This document shows, in pieces, positions 26,622-34,927 of a stretch of DNA of 58,953 nt. Below the pieces are notes generated by a model, which did not search any database, was not told the origin of the DNA, and saw nothing but the letters and a program-made list of their open reading frames with translations. How positions within the stretch are numbered: the stretch's first letter is position 1; every line of letters starts with the position of its first letter. Source of the DNA: Candidatus Poribacteria bacterium (GTDB lineage Bacteria; Poribacteria; WGA-4E; WGA-3G). The position numbers and the translations under genes are program-made. The stretch lies in the NCBI GenBank assembly GCA_007571305.1, contig RKRR01000045.1, positions 1 through 58,953 on the forward strand. Direction: 5' to 3'.

Positions 26622-26969
26622 TCAGTTGTGTTCACTACCACCTTTATCGTATTGCTCGTTTAATGCAAGTCCAGTGTTAGATTCTTCGCCTTCGTCTCCA
26701 ATGGTTAATTCATCTGTCCTTGAACAACCGTTAACAATAGAAATCACCAACGCAATAACAAGTACTAGGACTTACGCATGCTGCTCTTTTGTAGCAGAAC
26801 CTGTTAGGTTGTGCCACGAGGACATCTGTGTTTTTTTGGGGTTTTTCCTCTCACAAAGCGGTCTATGATCGTAATTGCGTAAGTCCTGAAGTACAAGACG
26901 CAGGGTATAGATACGCTTCCTGTATATACTCCGTTTTTCGTGAATATTTTTGATTGGGTTTTCGTTCAA
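26622..26969 (-). pseudogene. Small lipoprotein gene interrupted by MITE C1
   Basis: Reading minus from TTG 26969 gives MNENPIKNIHEKRSIYRKRI, YTLRLVL, then the MITE. Beyond it, in the same frame, come VIALVISIVNGCSRTDELTI, GDEGEESNTGLALNEQYDKG and GSEHN, then stop at 26622-26624. Removing the element and one copy of the duplicated AAGTAC restores a basic leader, a hydrophobic helix and a lipobox (IVNGC), that is, a lipoprotein of about 71 residues. Element plus duplication is 129 bp, so the frame is kept. The interruption comes only from a TAA in the distal inverted repeat (26772-26774). It is the third gene of the sigma operon and begins inside the last codons before the anti-sigma stop. Confidence 0.7.
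26766..26888. mobile_element. MITE-like element, family C copy 1
   Basis: A 123-bp element with 11-12 bp terminal inverted repeats (AGGACTTACGCA / TGCGTAAGTCCT), flanked by AAGTAC at 26760-26765 and 26889-26894. It contains the hairpin core AGAACCTGTTAGGTTGTGCC. It lies inside a lipoprotein gene. Confidence 0.85.
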
Positions 26970-26977
26970 TCAAAAAG

Positions 26978-27703
26978 TTATAACTCTGTTTTAATGTGAT
27001 TCCAAAATACAGTTAACTTTTCGCTGGCAATATCTCGTGCATAATTAACCACGTTGGCTTCGCTTGTCTGTTCTTCATAATCTATGGTATCGGTGCGCCA
27101 TACCTTTGATGAATCCTGCATTGGACTAAAGAAGTAATCAGGCGCATGCGGGGCAGCAATTACAGACGACTGTGGTGTGTCTGGGGTCTCTACTCCGGTT
27201 TCAGTGTCTTTAACCAGTGCCCATGGAGAAGGTGAAATCCTAACGTGCCGAAGTCGTGTTTTTTCCATTGCGGTCAAACCGAACTCTGGTTCCGGTGAAT
27301 TTGTGAAAAATGCAAGTTTCATGACGAAACCGGAAGCGACGAGAAAGCAGAGTAGGACAATAGCGTTGACGAGCCTTGGAGAGATATCCAACTTTAACCG
27401 GTCAAGACACCACGCTAAGGGACTCGCGAAGAATGCAAGTTGCTGTTGTCTATGGAGTTGCCGGATGCTCCGTTGAATGTTCCCGACTAATTCCGGCGGT
27501 GGAATTGGGGCATCCGTATCCCCTAACACAGCCGCGGTGTGCCATAACGCTTCGTACTCCCTTTGGCATTCTGGACAGGTCCGCAGATGTTCTAAGAGGA
27601 GGTGTCGCGAAATTTCTTCAGAAATCGGCTCTGTTGTCCGTGCCTCCCCCTTCATGACGAGGTGTGGCAAATTGTTAAGAGTCTGTTCGCAATTCAAATT
27701 CAT
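26978..27703 (-). CDS. Anti-sigma factor with zinc-finger (ZAS) domain and one membrane helix
   Basis: A 241-residue protein. The N-terminal zinc-finger module shows C5 and H39-x3-C43-x2-C46 (EHLRTCPEC), which binds and inhibits an ECF sigma factor. A single transmembrane helix lies at about residues 111-131 (NAIVLLCFLVASGFVMKLAF), and a periplasmic sensor-like tail of about 110 residues follows. Its start overlaps the sigma gene stop by 4 bp (ATGA), so the pair is translationally coupled. Release of the sigma factor probably follows an envelope signal, but the signal is unknown. Confidence 0.87.
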   Translation of the reverse strand: MNLNCEQTLNNLPHLVMKGEARTTEPISEEISRHLLLEHLRTCPECQREYEALWHTAAVLGDTDAPIPPPELVGNIQRSIRQLHRQQQLAFFASPLAWCLDRLKLDISPRLVNAIVLLCFLVASGFVMKLAFFTNSPEPEFGLTAMEKTRLRHVRISPSPWALVKDTETGVETPDTPQSSVIAAPHAPDYFFSPMQDSSKVWRTDTIDYEEQTSEANVVNYARDIASEKLTVFWNHIKTEL

Positions 27704-28275
27704 TGAGACTCTCCTTCCAAGAGATAATACTTACTCAACTTCCGCTTGAGATTTTTCAGTGCCTGATTCAACCGTGAAGCCACGGTGCCTTCAGAACACT
27801 TCAATATCTTAGCGATCTCCCGGTACTTGAGGTGCTGCATATAGTACAGTGTGACGACTTCGCGCTGTTTCTGCGGTAACCGATTGATGGCACTTTGAAC
27901 CATTTCACTCTGCTCGGTATTAACTATTATTCGTTCGGGTGAGTCCGTTTCAGAAGCTACACCATCCACTTCTACTTCTTCGGTGTAGGAGGTAAGTTTA
28001 CGTTTGTACGATCGCGATTTACGGATATACTGCTGGCAGGTATTGATGCCGATACTATATAGCCATGTTCCGAACTGCGACTGAAATCGAAACGTTTTAA
28101 TTGACTTGTAGGCCTCCAAAAACGTTTCCTGTGTCGCGTCGGCGGCATCTTCAGGATTGCCGAGCATTCGGTACGCAAGTCCATAAATCTTTGAATGATG
28201 TCGATTGACGAGCTCGTTGAACGCCTCGGCATCGCCTTCCACTGTTTGGTGTACGTACACATCGTCAGGAATCAT
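27700..28275 (-). CDS. ECF RNA polymerase sigma factor (RpoE family)
   Basis: A 191-residue sigma-70 factor with only regions 2 and 4. Region 2 shows RMLGNPEDAADATQETFLEA, then FGTWLYSIGINTCQQYIRK. Region 4 shows LPQKQREVVTLYYMQHLKYR and the helix-turn-helix EIAKILKCSEGTVASRLNQA. A linker of about 25 acidic residues separates them. It directs RNA polymerase to a stress regulon and is held by the anti-sigma factor encoded next. Its own promoter is not clear to me, and a target motif cannot be fixed from one site. Confidence 0.95.
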   Translation of the reverse strand: MIPDDVYVHQTVEGDAEAFNELVNRHHSKIYGLAYRMLGNPEDAADATQETFLEAYKSIKTFRFQSQFGTWLYSIGINTCQQYIRKSRSYKRKLTSYTEEVEVDGVASETDSPERIIVNTEQSEMVQSAINRLPQKQREVVTLYYMQHLKYREIAKILKCSEGTVASRLNQALKNLKRKLSKYYLLEGESQ

Positions 28276-28486
28276 ATCACACTCGCTTCGTCAGGATGTT
28301 GTCTGGTTTGTTGCGTCAACATTGATTTCCCTTCACTTTTTTCAAAAGTGGCAACGCGTTCATAAATTAGGAAGTCATCTACTTTGTTGAGTCGGAATCA
28401 ATCTTTCTTCATTTTTTTGCTTTCAAGAGCCAAAAAGAGAAACGATGTCCTGATTTTTTACGACTGATTCGTTAAATTTTGAACCA

Positions 28487-29053
28487 TTACACGGCTTCAC
28501 ACGCCTCACAGACGAAGGCGAAACGCTTAGAGCCATTTGCCTCAAACTCGGTCTCGTAATCGTAACTGACCGGTACGTTTGATGTACCGCACCAATCGCA
28601 GCGTCCAGAAAAAGTATGGGCTTTCTGTCCCAACAAAACTTCCTTCTGCTCCTCAACTTTTCGGGTGGCAGCGATGAGGTCAAGTGCGTTTTGGCGGAGC
28701 CTCGTATCGGTTTCCTCCTTAGCGATTCTTTCAAGAAGCGGCTGCAATCTCGGATCGTTCGGATTTCCGCCGTCGTCGAGTGTGTGCCACGCGGCTTTTC
28801 GGACACGCACGTCGGGATCAACCAAACCTTTGTACAGTGCCACCCAAACTTTGTCAATACTTTTCCGAACATGACACGGACAGAGGTTATCCATTGCCTC
28901 AACACGATCATCCGGGTTGGAAGAGTAGGCGAGAGAAAGATAGTATTCGACCTCACTACCGCGCAACCGATCTTCACCTCGACGATGTGCTTTTTTTTGA
29001 TATTTGTTCATGCCTCTCATTTTTCTCTGCTTCAGAATCCCATGTTTTGGCAT
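28487..29053 (-). CDS. HEAT-repeat protein with C-terminal zinc ribbon
   Basis: A 188-residue soluble protein. A basic N-terminus (residues 8-30) is followed by HEAT-type helices (about 35-130), with YSSNPDDRVEAMDNLCPCHV and DPDVRVRKAAWHTLDD as units. The last 38 residues form a zinc ribbon with C152/C155 and C182/C185. This is the reverse domain order of the protein at 3750-4196. The start is firm: CGGAGGAAACAG directly precedes the ATG. No enzyme motif is visible. It may be a scaffold or nucleic-acid-binding protein. Confidence 0.78.
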   Translation of the reverse strand: MPKHGILKQRKMRGMNKYQKKAHRRGEDRLRGSEVEYYLSLAYSSNPDDRVEAMDNLCPCHVRKSIDKVWVALYKGLVDPDVRVRKAAWHTLDDGGNPNDPRLQPLLERIAKEETDTRLRQNALDLIAATRKVEEQKEVLLGQKAHTFSGRCDWCGTSNVPVSYDYETEFEANGSKRFAFVCEACEAV

Positions 29054-29284
29054 CTGTTTCCTCCGTTTTTAGAATTACAGCAAGACATCTTCGGTTTTTA
29101 GAGTTAATCCGCAATAGAGTCGAGGGTGTCTCACAAATAGATCGCCTCACTGAGTACAGACTCTCTAATCTCCTTTCGGAGTGAGTTTTGCGTCCCTACA
29201 TCCACCTCACATCCGAGTCTGTCCTCCAAAAAGTGTTGAAGACCGACAAATTGAAAATCAATGGAGGATTTACGCGGCGTGTGT

Positions 29285-30592
29285 CTACCATCTTCTCGAT
29301 TGTACAAGTGCTTCTACCTCATCAATCTCTTTCGGGACACCCTCTGTCAAGACTTCAGAACCATCTTCAGTGATGAGGATATCGTCCTCTATGCGGACAC
29401 CAATACCGAGATACGACCGTGGAACATCCTTTGTCCCCTCAGCGACGTAGAGTCCCGGTTCAATAGTCATCACCATACCGGGCTGAAAGGTTTTGAAATC
29501 ACCGTTGGGTTCGTGGACGCAATTGACATCGTGGACATCCAAACCGAGCATGTGTCCGATTCGGTACATGTAGAACTGTCGGTATGCCTCTTCCTTTATC
29601 AATTTCTTTGCTTTCCCCTTGAGAAGACCGAGACTGAGCATTCCTTCGGTTAACAACTCAATCGACTTTTGGTGTGGTTCGTCAATAGAAACCCCAGGAC
29701 GGATAGAATCAATAATGGCATAGTGTGCTTCAAGAACAATCTGATAAATTTCTCTTTGTGCTTTCGTGAAGGTTCCGTTTGCGGGAAAGGTACGGGTCAC
29801 ATCGCCAGAGTACCGACCATATTCCGCACCTGCGTCAATGAGCACGAGGGTTTCATCTTCAATCTGGCAGTCATTTGTTGTATAGTGGAGCGTCGTCGCG
29901 TTTCCGCCACTCGCAACGATGGTAGGAAAAGCGATGCCGTTTGCCCCGTTCATACGGAACGTGGATTCAACGAGAGCCTCCAGTTCGTACTCATACAATC
30001 CCGGACGAACAGCCTTCATCGCGGCGACATGCCCAGCGACGGTAATCTCTGTCGCCAGTCGAGTGCGCTGCAGTTCGGTCTCATTTTTAATTAACCGCAG
30101 TTCACTGAGAATCGGACTCGGATCGACAAGCGTATCAAAACCCTTCCCAGATCGGATTCTCGATCTGACAGATTGCGTGAAGTGCGCGAGGATTTCGGTG
30201 TCAACATCTGCATTGGAACCGAGGGTATAGTAAAGTCGTCCGGCATCCTGTAGGTACTTCCCGATTTTCTCACTGAATTTCTCTATTGAATAGGCTTTAT
30301 CTGCTCCGTAGCGTCTACGAGCGTCCTTAACGCCGACACGTTTACCGTTCCAGATTTCCGCCTGCTTATCTTTTGGACGAACAAACAGAATATACTGATG
30401 TTTCGGATGATCGGGCGCGATGACGCAGATTGAGTCTGGTTCTTCAAACCCCGTAAGGTAATAAAAATTCGGATCTGGACGATAATTATATTCGGTGTCG
30501 TGATTCCAGATGGCAGGGGGGCTACTGGCGAAGATAGCGACCCCACCACGTCCCATTTTTTCGATAAAGGCTTCGCGATTCTGCTTATGCAA
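29285..30592 (-). CDS. pepP: Aminopeptidase P family protein (peptidase M24B)
   Basis: A 435-residue metallopeptidase that removes the N-terminal residue from X-Pro peptides. The N-terminal AMP_N domain covers about residues 1-135. The M24 pita-bread domain follows with the metal ligands in order: Asp in VLIDAGAEYGRYSGDVTRTF (two Asp), His in RIGHMLGLDVHD, Glu in MTIEPGLYV and Glu in IGVRIEDDILIT. Length is normal for PepP. The start is TTG at 30592 with GAGGAG 8 bases upstream; a stop just before it excludes a longer frame. It probably works in peptide turnover and fits the peptide transporter in this window. Confidence 0.93.
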   Translation of the reverse strand: MHKQNREAFIEKMGRGGVAIFASSPPAIWNHDTEYNYRPDPNFYYLTGFEEPDSICVIAPDHPKHQYILFVRPKDKQAEIWNGKRVGVKDARRRYGADKAYSIEKFSEKIGKYLQDAGRLYYTLGSNADVDTEILAHFTQSVRSRIRSGKGFDTLVDPSPILSELRLIKNETELQRTRLATEITVAGHVAAMKAVRPGLYEYELEALVESTFRMNGANGIAFPTIVASGGNATTLHYTTNDCQIEDETLVLIDAGAEYGRYSGDVTRTFPANGTFTKAQREIYQIVLEAHYAIIDSIRPGVSIDEPHQKSIELLTEGMLSLGLLKGKAKKLIKEEAYRQFYMYRIGHMLGLDVHDVNCVHEPNGDFKTFQPGMVMTIEPGLYVAEGTKDVPRSYLGIGVRIEDDILITEDGSEVLTEGVPKEIDEVEALVQSRRW

Positions 30593-30624
30593 CGCGTATT
30601 CTCCTCATAAAGATACAACGATTC

Positions 30625-31611
30625 TTAGAGATATTCGATCGGTGTGCCGATTTTGCCGACGATCCCCCCACTGGCGACCATTGGATACATGGGTTTTGCC
30701 CAGAAAATACCATCTACCGGGGCACGGATAGACTCCCGCACATTGCCAAACACATCGCAGATGTCTGCTACTGGTTGATGCATCGTCAGTTGGTCATATA
30801 ATTTCGCTTTGTGATAAACAAATCCACCTTCATTACTGAGGACCGGGACAAACCGTTTAACAACGATTTGCCGTTGAGGAATCTGCGGGGTCCCGACAAT
30901 GAATTTATAATATTGGAGGACATTGAGCACGCCTCGTACCCCCTTCTCGATGCTTACTGCATCCCATCCGTGGGTGCCCCCTAATTCGGGATCAATCGTT
31001 GGAATGCCGACCGCTGGTGCCGCTTGAGCAAGTTGTCCTTCTGGTCCCTTCTGATTGAGAATATGTCCTATACCAAAGACACGTGCCAGTTCAAGGCAGT
31101 CACCATGAAGTGCGTGTTTTTCGTCAACACGGACACGTACCTCGTCAATCATCGGATGTACGCCACCTTGGTGCAGATCGAGGCAGTAATCGGCTTGTTG
31201 GATAGCGCGCCGAAAGAGGTGATATGCTATTCGCTCACTTGATGTTCCATCACGCCTCCCGGGAAAACAACGGTTCATTTTGCGGTTGTCTACAGGGTTC
31301 AATGCCTGTTTCATGTGAAATGCGTGAAAGTTGACAAGTGGTACAGCAATAATCTTCCCATACAACTGCTCTGGTGTGATTGTACAGAGGACCTTGTGAA
31401 TAACGGCGATTCCGTTGAGTTCATCCCCATCGCTAATCGCCTGGATGTAGAGTGTTTTGCCGGGGTACCTCCCATTGATTAGCACAACAGGCAGTCGGAC
31501 AGCCGTTCCATCGGACATGCTGCCGACCTTGATATGTCCTTCTGTTCGGGTTCCAGGTTCGGCGACTAATTGCCCAACGACCAACTGACTATGGCGAATT
31601 TTATTCCTCAT
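30625..31611 (-). CDS. Succinylglutamate desuccinylase/aspartoacylase (AstE/AspA) family protein
   Basis: A 328-residue zinc carboxypeptidase-fold protein. PGKTLYIQAISDGDELNGIA corresponds to the family HGxE zinc motif, but the usual His is Asp (D61), with E64 kept. The later zinc ligand is in CLDLHQGG, and GTHGWDA lies in the C-terminal part. I start it at ATG 31611: a promoter with -10 TAAAAT ends 7 bases before this ATG, so the message is probably leaderless. Longer readings to 31662 or 31668 have no ribosome site and would contain that promoter. It ends 32 bp before pepP. The substrate, an N-acyl amino acid or similar amide, is not known. Confidence 0.82.
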   Translation of the reverse strand: MRNKIRHSQLVVGQLVAEPGTRTEGHIKVGSMSDGTAVRLPVVLINGRYPGKTLYIQAISDGDELNGIAVIHKVLCTITPEQLYGKIIAVPLVNFHAFHMKQALNPVDNRKMNRCFPGRRDGTSSERIAYHLFRRAIQQADYCLDLHQGGVHPMIDEVRVRVDEKHALHGDCLELARVFGIGHILNQKGPEGQLAQAAPAVGIPTIDPELGGTHGWDAVSIEKGVRGVLNVLQYYKFIVGTPQIPQRQIVVKRFVPVLSNEGGFVYHKAKLYDQLTMHQPVADICDVFGNVRESIRAPVDGIFWAKPMYPMVASGGIVGKIGTPIEYL

Positions 31612-31618
31612 GAGGGTT

Positions 31619-31647
31619 ATTTTATCAGAATCTGAGAAATAAGTCAA
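31619..31647 (-). promoter_or_regulatory. Promoter for a probable leaderless transcript
   Basis: Minus strand: TTGACT (31642-31647), 17 bases, TAAAAT (31619-31624), then 7 bases and the ATG at 31611. Transcription would start at or next to the start codon. Confidence 0.65.
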
Positions 31648-31756
31648 ATCGGAGTCAGTCATCAGCAATCAGTAAGAGTCGGGATACAGAGATACCACCT
31701 AATGGGAATCGGATTATCGCTTGATTTCAAGACGATTTTCTGGTAGACTGATGTAC

Positions 31757-32446
31757 ATGAACACAGAAGACCAGAAAAAAATTGCCGCAGAAAAAGCGAC
31801 AGAGAATGTCCAATCTGGTATGGTTGTCGGATTAGGGACAGGCTCTACAGTCTACTACGCGCTCCTGAAACTTGGTAAGATGCTGCAGGAAGGGCTTGAT
31901 ATCGTCGGTGTTCCAACCTCCGCAGGCACCGAAAAAATTGCGACAGCACAACAGATACCCCTCGCGACGCTCACCACTCATCCCAGTATCGATCTGACGA
32001 TTGACGGTGCCGACGAAGTTGACGCATACCTTAACCTCATCAAAGGTGGTGGTGCCGCACTCGTCAGAGAAAAAATCATCGCTAATGCATCCAAAAAAAT
32101 ATTGATTGTCGTCGATGAAAGCAAGGTATCACGCGTCCTTGGCACGACCTTTCCGCTTCCTGTAGAAATTGTGCAGTTCGGATGGGAATCGACACAAACT
32201 GAAGTCAATCGGATTTGTGGGAAATCAACGTTACGCCTTACATCCACCGAGGCCGGAAATCGACACCCACTGATTACTGACAACGGCAACTATATCCTCG
32301 ATTGCCATTTTGACGGGATTCCTGTCCCGCAAGAGATTGAGTTGCAACTGAACAATATTCCCGGTGTCGTGGAGAATGGGATATTCGTCAATCGCGCCGA
32401 CAAAATCATCATCGGCACACCTTCCGGTATTCGATATATGGAGTAA
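31757..32446 (+). CDS. rpiA: Ribose-5-phosphate isomerase A
   Basis: A 229-residue enzyme interconverting ribose-5-phosphate and ribulose-5-phosphate in the pentose phosphate pathway. Signatures: VGLGTGSTVYYAL (phosphate loop), DLTIDGADEVD with the catalytic Asp, LIKGGGAALVREKI and DESKVSRVLG. Length is normal. The ATG at 31757 matches family N-termini (NTEDQKKIAAEKA). The in-frame ATGs at 31721 and 31751 are alternatives; none has a strong ribosome site. It is followed after 8 bp by the outer-membrane protein gene, so the two probably share a transcript. Confidence 0.95.
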   Translation: MNTEDQKKIAAEKATENVQSGMVVGLGTGSTVYYALLKLGKMLQEGLDIVGVPTSAGTEKIATAQQIPLATLTTHPSIDLTIDGADEVDAYLNLIKGGGAALVREKIIANASKKILIVVDESKVSRVLGTTFPLPVEIVQFGWESTQTEVNRICGKSTLRLTSTEAGNRHPLITDNGNYILDCHFDGIPVPQEIELQLNNIPGVVENGIFVNRADKIIIGTPSGIRYME

Positions 32447-32454
32447 AACTCACA

Positions 32455-33303
32455 ATGGTTAAGTATCGGATCTTGCTCATCCTGTTTGTTTTTGCTTCCA
32501 TCACGGTCTCCAATCCGGTTAGCGGTGAAATATTTACGGAGAGTGGATTGGTGGATATCCCAACCGGTGAAGTGCTAAAACATGGGATATTCGGGGTAGG
32601 CACGTACGTAGCTTTCCAGCATTCCTTTGAAGATATGCCCTCAACTGCAGAGAATAATTCCTCTGTCAATGCCCTCGCGATTCGCCTTAACTTCGGACTG
32701 TTTGATCGTGTCGAATTTGGGTTAGAACATCTATGGAACGAACACGGCTTCGAACCTGTCACCGAGCGAACTGTAAATCTGAAAGTCCAACTCTTAAAAG
32801 AGCAAGAGGTTGGGGTAATTCCGAGTGTAGCGATAGGGATTGAGCCCCTTAGTACGAAACTTTTGTCGGGAAACTCGGAAACAGAAGAGAATGAAAACCC
32901 TTCGGTGTTTCTTGCTGTCAGTAAAACCTTTAATTTGCCGTGGATTCACCAATTTTCTGGGCATATCGGTGTCGGCACACAGCGGTTCGCGTCTGCCGGA
33001 GGTACTGTTGGTCTGTTTATCGGTCTGAGCAAAGAATTTCAACCGGCTTTCACGAGAGGCGACATCACAATGAGCATGGAATTCGATGGGGCAGGTGTGA
33101 ACGTTGGGATGCGATATATCACCCCAAGTGGGCTTCAGGTCGCCTTGGGTGCCGAGACCTTGAACAGTCCAGACGAATCGCGATATCTTGCTACTGTTTC
33201 ATGGACGAACGAGCGATTGGTCAAACAGATTGATGAAACGAGACGGTTGATTAAACAACTTGCGATTGAAGCGAAGCGTGCAGTTTCACAGAAGTCTAAA
33301 TAG
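32455..33303 (+). CDS. Exported beta-barrel protein, YjbH-like
   Basis: A 282-residue protein with a signal peptide (about residues 1-24). The phrase ESGLVDIPTGEVLKHGIFGV near the mature N-terminus, together with alternating strands to the end, resembles YjbH/outer-membrane barrel proteins. The C-terminal 35 residues (RLVKQIDETRRLIKQLAIEA) are predicted helical or coiled coil, which is unusual for a barrel that should end on an aromatic strand. Function unknown. It is probably co-transcribed with rpiA. A family C MITE lies 8 bp after its stop. Confidence 0.7.
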   Translation: MVKYRILLILFVFASITVSNPVSGEIFTESGLVDIPTGEVLKHGIFGVGTYVAFQHSFEDMPSTAENNSSVNALAIRLNFGLFDRVEFGLEHLWNEHGFEPVTERTVNLKVQLLKEQEVGVIPSVAIGIEPLSTKLLSGNSETEENENPSVFLAVSKTFNLPWIHQFSGHIGVGTQRFASAGGTVGLFIGLSKEFQPAFTRGDITMSMEFDGAGVNVGMRYITPSGLQVALGAETLNSPDESRYLATVSWTNERLVKQIDETRRLIKQLAIEAKRAVSQKSK

Positions 33304-33311
33304 CTAGCTAA

Positions 33312-33433
33312 CAGGACTTACGCCTGCTGCTCTTTTGTAGCATAACCTGTTAGGTTGCGCCACGAGAACATCTGTGTTTTTTGGGGTTCTCCTTCTCACA
33401 AAGCATTCTATAGTCAAAATTGCGTAAGTCCTG
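33312..33433. mobile_element. MITE-like element, family C copy 2
   Basis: A 122-bp element with AGGACTTACGC and GCGTAAGTCCT ends and GCTAA on both sides (33307-33311 and 33434-33438). It is clearly homologous to copy 1 throughout, including the core ATAACCTGTTAGGTTGCGCC. It fills most of the 306-bp gap between two convergent genes; the remainder of that gap holds nothing I can identify. Confidence 0.85.
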
Positions 33434-33609
33434 GCTAATTTTAGAAGTTGGCAGGTTACGTCGAAAAAAGAAGTAGAAATCACTACTTTGTCAAATTTCA
33501 AATTATAGATGATCCTGTTTGTAGCCGGAAAATCATTCATTATCCGTTGTTGACGCGCAATACATCGCACGACTACGAACCTACCCTAAAACCCAAAATG
33601 GATAGCGCA

Positions 33610-34512
33610 CTACTGAGACGCTTTCGCTTCAATAGATTCCATCACCTTTTGGAGTGATGTCAGTAGCTCGGATAAGAAATCTTGAGGCGGCACGAGTATA
33701 ATCTCGATTCTCCGGTTTTTGGCTTTCGCTTCGGCTGTGTCGGCGGTATCTATCGGCTGGTAGAAAGCGTATCCTGTCGCTGCCAAGCGTTGGGCATTGA
33801 CCTTCGCATGCACTTGCAAGTACTTCACAGCAGCAATTGCCCGCTCGGTTGAGAGGTTCCAATTTCGGAGTTCGGAACCACCAATCGGAGCGTTATCGGT
33901 ATGCCCTTCAACCCGCACGGCGTAATCTGCATAATCCGTATTGAGCAGGACCTCCTCAGCAATTGCATCAAGGAGTGTTTTCCCCTCTGTGCTCAAGATT
34001 GCACTACCTGTTTCAAACAGAATCTTCCCTTTAACATCAAGTCTCAACCGTCCTGCATCGTCTAACACCGCACCGACTGTATCCTTAAATTTCTCTTGGA
34101 TAGCGACAATTGAACGTTGCGATCGCACCCGAATCTGTTGTAATTCCGATTCAATTTCGGTCAGTTTTGCGCGAAGACTCTCCTTCTCACGTTCAAGTGC
34201 GTTTTTGTCCTGCTGGAGGGTATTTCGTTCGGCAGCGATCTTTCGAGCGGCTTCGCTCGCGTTCTGTAATATTTCCTGCGTCTGGCTGAGCTCTGAACGC
34301 GTCCCCTTCAAGGTGCTTTGGGTTTGGGTTAACTTTTTTTCTAACGCTGCTTTGGCGGTTTCGGCTCTCTGCAAGGTGGCATTGGTAACAGCCAGTTCCG
34401 CTTGTGTCTCTTTGAGTTTGCCTGAGGTTGAATAGAGTATTATTGCCAGAACGATTGCAGTAACCACAACAATACAGATAGATCCAATTGCAAGGATGCC
34501 TTTTTTAGACAT
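33610..34512 (-). CDS. OmpA-family protein with coiled coil
   Basis: A 300-residue envelope protein. A single N-terminal transmembrane helix (about residues 6-27, ILAIGSICIVVVTAIVLAII) is followed by a long coiled coil (about 30-150) and a C-terminal OmpA/MotB peptidoglycan-binding domain (about 165-285). Its hallmark phrases are ILFETGSAILSTEGKTLLDA, then VEGHTDNAPIG and LSTERAIAAVKYL. It anchors the inner membrane to the cell wall, probably across the periplasm. No motA-like partner is present, so it is not a flagellar stator. The start, behind AAGGAGAATTAA, overlaps the stop of the upstream RNHCP gene by 8 bp. Confidence 0.9.
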   Translation of the reverse strand: MSKKGILAIGSICIVVVTAIVLAIILYSTSGKLKETQAELAVTNATLQRAETAKAALEKKLTQTQSTLKGTRSELSQTQEILQNASEAARKIAAERNTLQQDKNALEREKESLRAKLTEIESELQQIRVRSQRSIVAIQEKFKDTVGAVLDDAGRLRLDVKGKILFETGSAILSTEGKTLLDAIAEEVLLNTDYADYAVRVEGHTDNAPIGGSELRNWNLSTERAIAAVKYLQVHAKVNAQRLAATGYAFYQPIDTADTAEAKAKNRRIEIILVPPQDFLSELLTSLQKVMESIEAKASQ

Positions 34513-34810
34513 TTAATTCTCCTTGTAGGCCAAGGATAGCCTCAAAATTGTCATCTTTTGATGTTTTATTCTTTTTTTTGATGCCACACGTTGTGCAGCG
34601 GTGGGTAAGGATATAATTACCGTGTTTTACCGTAAAGTCTATCGGTTCCATCAAGCCATGACAGAACGCAGAACGGTCGCCGGGATTCACGTCAACGTGT
34701 TGGCTCCAAAGGCATTCTGGACAGTGATTGGTGTAGCCGTTACCCTTGACAGCGGCACCACAATGCGCACAGGTGAAATTTTCAATGTGGCGTTGGAATT
34801 TTTTGCTCAA
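34505..34810 (-). CDS. RNHCP domain zinc protein
   Basis: A 101-residue cytosolic protein of the RNHCP family: CAHCGAAV near residues 14-21, the family signature NHCPECLWSQHVDVNPGDRS, then CHGLMEPI and CTTCG. The three CxxC-type sites suggest bound zinc. The biochemical role of the family is not established; some members are near translation genes. The start is TTG at 34810 with GGAG 8 bases upstream. It overlaps the ompA-like gene by 8 bp, so the two are translated together. Confidence 0.87.
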   Translation of the reverse strand: MSKKFQRHIENFTCAHCGAAVKGNGYTNHCPECLWSQHVDVNPGDRSAFCHGLMEPIDFTVKHGNYILTHRCTTCGIKKKNKTSKDDNFEAILGLQGELNV

Positions 34811-34927
34811 GTGAAATTCTCCAAAATCTACTTGCTGGTGTGTTATATGCGCACTGCTTCACAGATTAAAGAGAATGAGAGTGGAAACCTCACCAACAAA
34901 GAAACCGAATTCCTGAAAGGATTATTT

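Noticed and set aside
28423..28977. A 184-codon minus frame overlapping the HEAT/zinc-ribbon gene
   Set aside because: The overlapping gene at 28487-29053 has a strong ribosome site and zinc ligands; this frame has neither.
33610..34512. Flagellar MotB for the OmpA-family gene
   Set aside because: No motA or other flagellar gene is present, and the long coiled coil fits a general OmpA-type envelope anchor.
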